DNA from: Oscillospiraceae bacterium
GTDB lineage: Bacteria > Bacillota > Clostridia > Oscillospirales > Ruminococcaceae
Length of the DNA: 23,033 nt
Reading direction: 5' to 3'
Assembly (NCBI GenBank): GCA_017848075.1
Contig: JAGALG010000254.1
Location: 1-23,033, forward strand
A program made the position numbers and the translations under genes. The notes beneath the pieces were generated by a model that did not search any database, was not told the origin of the DNA, and was given only the letters and a program-made list of their open reading frames with translations. Shown here piece by piece: positions 15,357 through 21,868 of the stretch. The number at the start of each line of letters is the position of its first letter. Positions within the stretch are counted from its first letter, which is position 1.

Positions 15357-15390
15357 AACAGCACTGTGTTTCAGCACAGTGCTGTTTTTT
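15357..15390 (+). terminator. Rho-independent terminator of the copper operon
   Basis: A perfect 12-bp stem pairs AACAGCACTGTG (15357-15368) with CACAGTGCTGTT (15375-15386), followed by a T-run. It begins 4 bases after the csoR stop. Confidence 0.92.
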
Positions 15391-15425
15391 GTCGCGTGAA
15401 TTCAAAAAAGTTTTACAAAGAAACA

Positions 15426-15454
15426 TTGTCAGTCCATTTATTTTGCGGTATAGT
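15426..15454 (+). promoter_or_regulatory. Sigma-A promoter of alr
   Basis: TTGTCA (15426-15431), a 17-base spacer and TATAGT (15449-15454), each one mismatch from consensus. It gives a leader of about 35 bases before the alr start. Confidence 0.75.
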
Positions 15455-15496
15455 TAAAGAGTATCAGGAACTCACAGGAGTAAGGAGTGGAACCGT

Positions 15497-16684
15497 ATGG
15501 TCAATTATCTGAGAAGAAGTTGGGCAGTAGTCAATTTGGACAATGTGGCCCACAATGTGAGGGAAATTCGGAAAAAACTCCGTCCCGGCTGTCTGATTAT
15601 GGGTGTAGTCAAAGCCGATGCCTACGGCCATGGCGATAAATTTATTGCAGATGAGCTGATCAAGCTGGGCGTGAACTGGTTTGCTGTTTCCAATATCAAC
15701 GAAGCAATGTCACTGCGGGATCAGGGTATCTTCCATCCAATCCTCATTCTGGGTACTACCCCGGCAGGCAAAGCCAGACAGCTTTGTGAATACAACATTA
15801 CACAGACGGTATATTCTATGGATTATGCCCGGGAGCTGCAGGCTGAGGCGGAAAAACAGGGAGTAACCGTTCAGTGTCATATTAAGGTGGACAGTGGTAT
15901 GGGACGCATCGGCTTCGATGCGACCAATCTGGAAGAGGCGATTCAGCAGATCAAAGAGACCTGCTGCTTCCCGAACCTTCAGTGCGATGGTATTTTCACC
16001 CACTTTTCCAGCGCGGATGAGTATAATCCTTCGTCCATTGATTATACAGAGCAGCAATTCCGGCGCTTTAAAACTATTAATGAGCGTCTGGAGCAGGAAG
16101 GCATTCGCTTTTCCCTGCATCACTGCTGCAATTCCGGCGGTATCGTCAATTATCCACAGTATCACTGGGATATGGTTCGTGCCGGCATTTTGCTCTACGG
16201 GCTGATTCCGGATGTGGGCTGTAAAGGGAAAATTGATCTGAAGCCGGTCATGGAGCTGAAAGCAGTCGTTTCCATGGTGAAGAATGTGAAGGCCGGCTCA
16301 AAGATCAGCTATGGCCGCACCTTTACGGCACCAAGGGATATGCGGCTTGCTACACTGCCGATCGGTTATGCGGATGGTTATCATCGTTCCCTGTCCAACC
16401 GCGGTAAAATGCTGGTCAATGGGCAGTACGCAAAAATTGTTGGCCGTATTTGCATGGATCAGCTGTTATTGGATGTGACAGAAATCCCAGAGGTTTATGA
16501 GGGTATGGAAGTGACGATCGTTGGTCACGATGGAGGCAAGACCATCACCATGGAGGAAGTAGCCCGCCTGTCCGACACGGTACACTACGAAATCATGTGC
16601 ATTATCGGTAAACGAGTGCCCCGTGTTTATACCCGAAAAGGAGAAAATGTGGGCGTGGTGGACTATGTACGCCATAACTTATAG
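15497..16684 (+). CDS. alr: Alanine racemase
   Basis: Alanine racemase is a cytoplasmic PLP enzyme that interconverts L- and D-alanine for peptidoglycan. The 395 residues match the family. The PLP lysine lies in VVKADAYGHG (Lys39), close to the N-terminus as usual. HIKVDSGMGRIGF follows, and the opposing catalytic Tyr is in ISYGRTF, just before LPIGYADGYHR. The C-terminal beta domain contains GRICMDQ. ATG at 15497 has AAGGAG (15482-15487) 9 nt upstream. It is a single gene between its own promoter and a terminator. Alanine racemases are often found on spores, where they damp L-alanine germination. Its position opposite spoVA is suggestive only, because the two are convergent and not co-transcribed. 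Confidence 0.96.
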   Translation: MVNYLRRSWAVVNLDNVAHNVREIRKKLRPGCLIMGVVKADAYGHGDKFIADELIKLGVNWFAVSNINEAMSLRDQGIFHPILILGTTPAGKARQLCEYNITQTVYSMDYARELQAEAEKQGVTVQCHIKVDSGMGRIGFDATNLEEAIQQIKETCCFPNLQCDGIFTHFSSADEYNPSSIDYTEQQFRRFKTINERLEQEGIRFSLHHCCNSGGIVNYPQYHWDMVRAGILLYGLIPDVGCKGKIDLKPVMELKAVVSMVKNVKAGSKISYGRTFTAPRDMRLATLPIGYADGYHRSLSNRGKMLVNGQYAKIVGRICMDQLLLDVTEIPEVYEGMEVTIVGHDGGKTITMEEVARLSDTVHYEIMCIIGKRVPRVYTRKGENVGVVDYVRHNL

Positions 16685-16702
16685 TTGAATTTGTGCGAAA
16701 AT

Positions 16703-16737
16703 AAACAAGCAGTCAGCGTCGCTGACTGCTTGTTTTT
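16703..16737. terminator. Bidirectional terminator between alr and spoVAE
   Basis: A stem of up to 15 bp pairs AAACAAGCAGTCAGC (16703-16717) with GCTGACTGCTTGTTT (16721-16735). T-rich flanks lie on both strands. The last bases overlap the spoVAE stop region. Confidence 0.92.
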
Positions 16738-17098
16738 ATGATTTATCCTTCGATTTGGCAAGCAGGGCAGTAAGCAAGGCAGCAAAAATTGCCACCGCGA
16801 TCCCTGCAGCGCTGGCAGTCAGACCACCGGAAAAAACACCAAACAGTCCTTGTTCCGCAACCGCCTCTTTTACACCTTTCGCCAGCAACGCTCCAAACCC
16901 GGTCAGCGGGATGCTGGCTCCTGCACCGGCAAAGTCCAGAAGCGGTTGATATACCCCCAAGCCACCCAATATAACGCCGATCACCACATAGGAGACTAGA
17001 ATTCGGGCGGGAGTCAGTTTGGTATAGTCGATCAAAACCTGGCCAATGGCGCAGATGGCTCCACCAACTAAAAAAGCCCAAAGATAATCTGTCAGCAT
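16736..17098 (-). CDS. spoVAE: Stage V sporulation protein AE (SpoVAE)
   Basis: SpoVAE is a small membrane subunit of the SpoVA channel, which moves dipicolinic acid into the forespore and releases it at germination. The 120 residues have about four membrane segments (MLTDYLWAFLVGGAICAIGQ and following, ILVSYVVIGVILGGLGVYQP, later AAGIAVAIFAALLTALLA). The AGAGASIPLTGFGALLAKG segment is typical of the AC/AE pair. An upstream-extended frame exists to 17263, but AAAGGAGG about 7 nt before the ATG at 17098 fixes the start. Its first bases overlap the end of spoVAD by 7 nt (17092-17098), indicating translational coupling. It is homologous to SpoVAC in this same operon. Confidence 0.93.
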   Translation of the reverse strand: MLTDYLWAFLVGGAICAIGQVLIDYTKLTPARILVSYVVIGVILGGLGVYQPLLDFAGAGASIPLTGFGALLAKGVKEAVAEQGLFGVFSGGLTASAAGIAVAIFAALLTALLAKSKDKS

Positions 17099-18126
17099 AT
17101 GTTGTCCTCCTTTCCATCCGTATGGGACAGGTGCAATAGATGGGCGATGCCGGGAATGGATTCCCCTTGCTGTACACTGGTAGGGCTCATCATAGCACCG
17201 GTAGCAAGGAAAAGAACATCCTTCAGCAAGCCCTCCTGCAGCTGCGGCAGAATATAGGCACAAAGCACGGAGGCGGCGCAGCCGCAGCCGGAGCCTCCGG
17301 CGTGTACATCCTGCTCCAAGCGGTCGTAAATCAGCAGACCACAGTCCTTGTGATTGGCAGTAATGGATAGCTTCGCTTCGTCCATCAGCTGGTGAAGCAG
17401 CTGTGTGCCGATCATGCCCAAGTCACCGGTTAAAATCAGGTCAAAATCCTCCGGTCGTGTTCCGGTGTCGTTGAAGTAGTGAAGAAGAGTGGCATAAGCT
17501 GCAGGAGCCATGGCAGCTCCCATATTATTGATGTCGCAGATGCCGTAGTCTTCGATCGTGCCGATGGTCACTTCCCGGACATAAGGAGCGCCGCTCTGCA
17601 ATGCGGTGACACAGGCCCCGGCCCCGGTAACGGTCCACTGAGCGGTGGGAGTTCGCTGGCCACCGTATTCCAGAGGAAAGCGGAACTGCCGCTCCGCGGA
17701 GCAGAAGTGGGAGGAAGTGGCGGCAACACAGCGGCTGGCAAGGCCACAGTCAGTGAACAGAGCAGCCAGAAGCAGGCTTTCCGCCATGGTGGAGCAGGCA
17801 CCGTACAGACCCACATAGGGGATACCCATCTGTCGGGCACCGTAGGTGGAGCCAATGCACTGGTTCAGCAGATCTCCGGCCAGCAGAACATCAATGTCGC
17901 CGGGAGTTACCCCGGCTTTTTTGATCGCCTTGTTGATGACGCATTTCTGCAGTGTGCTTTCGGCCTTTTCCCAGGTTTTTTCTCCAAAAGTGGAATCTTC
18001 ATCAATATAGTCGAAAAATTTCCCCAAAGGCCCCTTCGCTTCCTTGCGGCTGCCTGCTGCGGCATAGCCGATGATGGAGGTTGGGCGATCCAATTTGAGG
18101 GTATAGCGTCCGATTCGTACTGCCAT
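17092..18126 (-). CDS. spoVAD: Stage V sporulation protein AD (SpoVAD)
   Basis: SpoVAD is the soluble, thiolase-fold subunit of the SpoVA complex. It binds dipicolinic acid at the spore inner membrane. The 344 residues match the family. Diagnostic stretches include PLGKFFDYIDEDSTFGEKTW, LLAGDLLNQCIGSTYGAR, GLYGACSTMAESL and TSSHFCSAERQFRFPLEYGG, then FDLILTGDLGMIGT and the Gly/Cys-rich HAGGSGCGCAAS. ATG at 18126 lies 3 bases after the spoVAC stop. Its own ribosome-binding site (GGAGGTTAAACG on minus) overlaps that stop. It is the middle gene of a tight spoVAC-spoVAD-spoVAE operon, the minimal set usual in clostridia. Confidence 0.97.
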   Translation of the reverse strand: MAVRIGRYTLKLDRPTSIIGYAAAGSRKEAKGPLGKFFDYIDEDSTFGEKTWEKAESTLQKCVINKAIKKAGVTPGDIDVLLAGDLLNQCIGSTYGARQMGIPYVGLYGACSTMAESLLLAALFTDCGLASRCVAATSSHFCSAERQFRFPLEYGGQRTPTAQWTVTGAGACVTALQSGAPYVREVTIGTIEDYGICDINNMGAAMAPAAYATLLHYFNDTGTRPEDFDLILTGDLGMIGTQLLHQLMDEAKLSITANHKDCGLLIYDRLEQDVHAGGSGCGCAASVLCAYILPQLQEGLLKDVLFLATGAMMSPTSVQQGESIPGIAHLLHLSHTDGKEDNIC

Positions 18127-18129
18127 CGT

Positions 18130-18564
18130 TTAACCTCCCATCAGAACCAGAATCAGTCCGTAAATCACCGAGGCGGAGATACCATAGACCAATACCGGAC
18201 CGGCAATGGAGAACATTTTTGCTCCAAGTCCCAAAATATAGCCCTCACTTTTAAACTCCATAGCTGGGGAAACCATGGAATTAGCAAAGCCGGTGATGGG
18301 AACAAGCGTACCGGCTCCGGCGTACTTGGCAATATTATCATACACATTGAAGCCGGTCAGCAGAGCGGAAAGAATGATCAGAGAGATAGACCCACAGGCG
18401 GAAGCCACATCCTTTTCCAAACCATAGAACAGGGCCAGGTCGATGATAGCCTGACCAATCACACAGAGCAGTCCTCCTACCACAAAGGCCGTGGGGATAT
18501 TGCGAGCTGCTTTGGAATGGGGGATTGCTTTCCCGGCAGCAGATTGATATTCTTTTGCAGTCAT
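18130..18564 (-). CDS. spoVAC: Stage V sporulation protein AC (SpoVAC)
   Basis: SpoVAC is a membrane subunit of the SpoVA dipicolinic acid channel. The Bacillus protein is described as mechanosensitive. The 144 residues begin with a soluble MTAKEYQSAAGKAIPHSKAA segment, followed by about four membrane helices. They include the family stretches FVVGGLLCVIGQ, NVYDNIAKYAGAGTLVPITG and FANSMVSPAMEFKSEG. ATG at 18564 has AAAGGAGG about 6 nt upstream. It is the first gene of the spoVA operon and divergent from glpK. Its expression in the developing forespore is expected from what is known of the family. Confidence 0.96.
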   Translation of the reverse strand: MTAKEYQSAAGKAIPHSKAARNIPTAFVVGGLLCVIGQAIIDLALFYGLEKDVASACGSISLIILSALLTGFNVYDNIAKYAGAGTLVPITGFANSMVSPAMEFKSEGYILGLGAKMFSIAGPVLVYGISASVIYGLILVLMGG

Positions 18565-18592
18565 AAAAAGCCTCCTTTGAGAGTTCTGCCTC

Positions 18593-18621
18593 TATTTTGT
18601 CCGCTTTTTCCCTGTTTAAGC
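18593..18621 (-). promoter_or_regulatory. Candidate sigma-G promoter of the spoVA operon
   Basis: On the minus strand, CAAAATA (18599-18593) fits six of seven positions of the sigma-G -10 form CATAHTA as I recall it. GCTTA (18621-18617), 17 bases upstream, fits four of five positions of the -35 form GHATR. Forespore sigma-G control of spoVA is established in Bacillus. A 7-bp hairpin (TCCGCTT with AAGCGGA, 18600-18624) overlaps the -35 and its role is unclear. Confidence 0.4.
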
Positions 18622-18682
18622 GGAATCTTCACGAAAGCTTCAAAAGAATTTGACGGGAAATTCTTTATCTGCCTCTCATTTA

Positions 18683-18691
18683 TGGTATAAT
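18683..18691 (+). promoter_or_regulatory. Extended -10 promoter of glpK
   Basis: TGG followed by a perfect TATAAT (18686-18691) forms an extended -10. The nearest TTGACG (18650-18655) is 30 bases away and too far to act as its -35. The leader to the ATG at 18752 is about 55 bases. Confidence 0.65.
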
Positions 18692-18711
18692 AACTGTAAA
18701 ACAGTTATTAT
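18687..18711 (+). promoter_or_regulatory. Perfect inverted repeat (candidate repressor operator) over the glpK promoter
   Basis: Arms ATAATAACTGT (18687-18697) and ACAGTTATTAT (18701-18711) are perfect reverse complements around AAA. The repeat overlaps the -10 and the likely start point, the classic position for a repressor. The cognate regulator is not in the window and I do not recognise the motif. It is not a GlpP-type antiterminator arrangement, as no terminator follows. Confidence 0.75.
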
Positions 18712-18751
18712 GCCACAAAAGCATATACCCAATGGACAGGAGGAACTCTCG

Positions 18752-20254
18752 ATGGAGAAAAAATATATTATTGCTTTGGATCAGGGCACTACCAGCTCCC
18801 GTGCGATTTTATTTGACCGGGATCAGCGGATCGTGAAGGTGGCCCAGAAGGAATTTACTCAGCTGTATCCAAAGGCAGGCTGGGTGGAGCATGACCCAAT
18901 GGAGATTTATTCCTCCCAGTATGCTGTTCTGATGGAGGCGCTGGCTCTCAGCGACATCTCTCCGGAAGAAATTGCTGCCATTGGCATTACCAATCAGCGT
19001 GAAACAACCATTGTGTGGGATAAACAGACCGGACGCCCGATTTATAATGCCATCGTGTGGCAGTGCCGTCGTACGGCTGATTTGTGCCAACAGCTGGAAG
19101 AAGAGGGCTGGGGCGATTATATCCGGGAAAATACCGGTTTGCTGATTGATGCCTACTTCTCTGCTACGAAAATCAAGTGGATTCTGGACAATGTCCCGGG
19201 CGCAAGAAAGAAGGCAGAGGCTGGAGAACTGCTCTTTGGCACGGTTGACACCTGGTTGATTTGGAAACTGACCGGCGGTAAAGTTCATGTGACCGATTAT
19301 ACCAACGCTTCTCGTACGATGCTGTTCAATATCCGTACATTGGATTGGGACAGCAAGCTGTTGGAGGTTCTGGATATCCCAAGATGCATGCTGCCAACGG
19401 TTTGTTCCTCCAGTGAGATTTACGGCTATGCCAATATTTCCGGCGTACAGGTACCAATCGCCGGTGTTGCCGGTGACCAGCAGGCCGCTCTCTTTGGTCA
19501 GGCCTGCTTCTCTGAAGGCGATGCGAAGAATACATATGGTACCGGCTGCTTCCTGCTGATGAATATTGGTGATGAGCCGATCCTGAGCAAAAACGGTCTG
19601 GTAACGACCATCGGTATCGGTTTGAAGGGGAAGGTGCAGTATGCATTGGAGGGTTCGATCTTTGTTGCCGGTGCGGTAATCCAGTGGCTTCGGGATGAAA
19701 TGCGCTTTATTACAGAATCGGCCGACTCCGAATACTTTGCCCAAAAGGTAGAGGACAATGGCGGCGTTTATTTGGTTCCGGCCTTTACCGGCCTGGGAGC
19801 TCCGCACTGGGATATGTTTGCCCGCGGCAGTCTCTTTGGCTTGACACGCGGTACCAATCGCAATCATATTATCCGTGCAGCTCTGGAATCCATTGCTTAT
19901 CAGACCAACGATGTTTTGGCAGCGATGGTTTCGGACACCGGTGTGCCGATTCGTGTGCTGAAGGTGGACGGCGGTGCTTCCGCCAACGATTTCCTGATGC
20001 AGTTCCAGGCAGACATTCTGGAGCGTGAGATCTGCCGTCCAAAGGTGCGGGAGACCACCGCTCTTGGTGCGGCTTACTTGGCCGGTTTGGCTGTAGGAAT
20101 TTGGAACAGTACCGATGAGATCCGCCGTCAGTGGACTTTGGATAAAGATTACCAGCCGCATATGGAGGCGCAGGAGCGTATCCGCCTGCTGAAAGGCTGG
20201 GATAAAGCGGTGTCCCGTGCGAAACGCTGGGCAGCGCTGGAGGATGAGGAGTAG
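18752..20254 (+). CDS. glpK: Glycerol kinase
   Basis: Glycerol kinase phosphorylates glycerol to sn-glycerol 3-phosphate in the cytoplasm, feeding glycolysis and phospholipid synthesis. The 500 residues match the family. The FGGY-kinase phosphate-binding beginning reads IIALDQGTTSSRAILFD. INQR-like ITNQRETTIVWD follows, then WQCRRTAD and the catalytic-Asp segment GVAGDQQAALFGQ (Asp242). ALESIAYQTNDVL and the ATP-binding KVDGGASANDFLMQFQAD come later. ATG at 18752 has AGGAGG (18738-18743) 8 nt upstream. Between SSEIYG and PIAGVAGDQ the protein lacks the His-containing insertion (SYHFYG type) that HPr phosphorylates in enterococcal GlpK. Direct PTS control is therefore unlikely. No glycerol facilitator or dehydrogenase gene is adjacent. 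A lipoprotein gene follows after 20 bases. Confidence 0.97.
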   Translation: MEKKYIIALDQGTTSSRAILFDRDQRIVKVAQKEFTQLYPKAGWVEHDPMEIYSSQYAVLMEALALSDISPEEIAAIGITNQRETTIVWDKQTGRPIYNAIVWQCRRTADLCQQLEEEGWGDYIRENTGLLIDAYFSATKIKWILDNVPGARKKAEAGELLFGTVDTWLIWKLTGGKVHVTDYTNASRTMLFNIRTLDWDSKLLEVLDIPRCMLPTVCSSSEIYGYANISGVQVPIAGVAGDQQAALFGQACFSEGDAKNTYGTGCFLLMNIGDEPILSKNGLVTTIGIGLKGKVQYALEGSIFVAGAVIQWLRDEMRFITESADSEYFAQKVEDNGGVYLVPAFTGLGAPHWDMFARGSLFGLTRGTNRNHIIRAALESIAYQTNDVLAAMVSDTGVPIRVLKVDGGASANDFLMQFQADILEREICRPKVRETTALGAAYLAGLAVGIWNSTDEIRRQWTLDKDYQPHMEAQERIRLLKGWDKAVSRAKRWAALEDEE

Positions 20255-20274
20255 ATCACCGAAAGGGGATTGGA

Positions 20275-21858
20275 ATGAAGAGATGGAAACGAGCCCTTGG
20301 GGCTCTGCTGGCTGCTGTTTGCGTGTTATCGCTAACAGCCTGCAGTCAGGAATCAGAACAGGAGCAGCTGCCCAACGAGGAGATAGAGGAACAGCTGCCG
20401 CAACAGAATGTGCCGGATGAAAAGCCGCTGGAACAGGCGAATCCGGTAGTTTCTGACCAAATGCTTCACCGGTTACAGAGCGATTTATCCGCTCCGCTTT
20501 CTGCTGTGGTACGAAACGGCGGAAACGCTGCGGTAAAAATCGAACTGGCCGAGGGACTTTTGGAAGAAATTTCAGGCTTCCTTTGCCAGAATTATAAGGT
20601 TCTTTCTGCGTCCCAACAGGTAGATTGGAAGGATAGTGTTTACCTGCAGATCATTGGTCAGGAGCGGATCCATGATGTTTATGTGACCCAGTGGATCAAT
20701 GAAGAAGGTCAGGAGCAGACCTTTGTACAGGTAGAAGAAAACGGTATGAAGGGTCAGTATGTTTATGACCCAACTACTTTTGGAGCTCTGCGGGAGGTTC
20801 TGGCCGTTTGGGAGTACGAAAATAAGGTAAGCTTAGAAGGTTCGTATCAGCTTTTGACCTCTCAGGAATATTTGGAAGGACTGCAAAGTGGATTCTACCA
20901 CATGGATCAGCTGCTGCAGTACGGAAATAATCTGGTACTGGGCCTGAGTACGGGAGAAAACAGCATCTTTGAAGTGATCGATGCCGACAGCGGTGACACG
21001 ATACAGACGATTACAACGGATAAGCCAGTTTTGGATGTACGCGGTACCGACCTGGATGGCTATGACTTCTATTTGCTGACTGCGGATTCCGTTCACTATC
21101 GCAGCAGTGCGGATGCAGGCTTGAAACTGGATTTCCAGATCCCGCAGGCAGTAGAGGAGCGCATTGCTCACCGGGACGACCTGCCGATGTTTGATCTGGA
21201 CTATATTAACAACGAGCTGATCTATATTTCAGAAGAAGGTGTAGTCCTCAGCAACCAGTCCGGTAAACGGCAGGATCTTCTGCTGCCGCACCAGAGGTTG
21301 TATCCGCTTTTGCTTTTGGATCAGGAAGATGCACCGTCCGATGTAAGGCCATACTATGCGGCGCCGCAGCTGATGAACAGCGGCCGTGCCGTTGTTTGCC
21401 CAATTCTGTTGGAAGGCGAAAGCAAGCAGTGGGTGGGCTTCAGTATTTTTAACCTGATGAATGGTACCAGCAAGGACTATATTTTTGAAAATATCGATTC
21501 TTTCCGTTATCCGGATGATCAGCATATTCTGATGTATGATGGACAGCAGATGTATGAGATGGATATTATCACAAGGGAAATCCGGGAACAGAGCTGGAGC
21601 TCTGCAGTCAATGAAAGTGTTTGGCTCAGCGACATGGATCAGCAGCTGCTTTGGAGAAAGACGATGAACTACGAAAGTGTACTGCTGAATCGTTCTCTGA
21701 CTACTTTGGAGGAGACGCCGTTGCTGCAGGTGCAGGGAGACCGCTTTGTCGTTTACGGCGTGACCAGAGATTATGCTTTGGTTGGCTGGTCGGACTGTGA
21801 GGGAGACTGTATGGCCTTGGTAAACCGCTCCCCGGAGAAAGAGGGAACACCGCAATAG
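20275..21858 (+). CDS. Predicted lipoprotein of unknown function, 527 residues
   Basis: A basic N-terminus (MKRWKR), a hydrophobic stretch and the lipobox LTAC predict a lipoprotein anchored through Cys23 on the outer face of the membrane. A Glu/Gln/Pro-rich linker runs from about residue 24 to 60. The remaining 460 residues are rich in short beta-strand patterns. Recurring turns such as NSIFEVIDADSGDTIQTI, DLDGYDFYLLTADS and ELIYISEEGVVLSNQSGK resemble blades of a beta-propeller, but I recognise no named family. ATG at 20275 has AAAGGGG about 6 nt upstream. It lies 20 bases after glpK and 10 bases before hflX with no terminator, so all three are probably co-transcribed. That order says little about function. 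Confidence 0.85.
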   Translation: MKRWKRALGALLAAVCVLSLTACSQESEQEQLPNEEIEEQLPQQNVPDEKPLEQANPVVSDQMLHRLQSDLSAPLSAVVRNGGNAAVKIELAEGLLEEISGFLCQNYKVLSASQQVDWKDSVYLQIIGQERIHDVYVTQWINEEGQEQTFVQVEENGMKGQYVYDPTTFGALREVLAVWEYENKVSLEGSYQLLTSQEYLEGLQSGFYHMDQLLQYGNNLVLGLSTGENSIFEVIDADSGDTIQTITTDKPVLDVRGTDLDGYDFYLLTADSVHYRSSADAGLKLDFQIPQAVEERIAHRDDLPMFDLDYINNELIYISEEGVVLSNQSGKRQDLLLPHQRLYPLLLLDQEDAPSDVRPYYAAPQLMNSGRAVVCPILLEGESKQWVGFSIFNLMNGTSKDYIFENIDSFRYPDDQHILMYDGQQMYEMDIITREIREQSWSSAVNESVWLSDMDQQLLWRKTMNYESVLLNRSLTTLEETPLLQVQGDRFVVYGVTRDYALVGWSDCEGDCMALVNRSPEKEGTPQ

Positions 21859-21868
21859 GGAGGAAATT

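Noticed and set aside
12483..15377. Very long open frame on the minus strand opposite copA and csoR (over 900 codons)
   Set aside because: It is antisense to a clearly conserved gene, its product is rich in His/Gln/Cys/Phe with no domain, and it lacks a start signal. It is a codon-bias shadow of copA.
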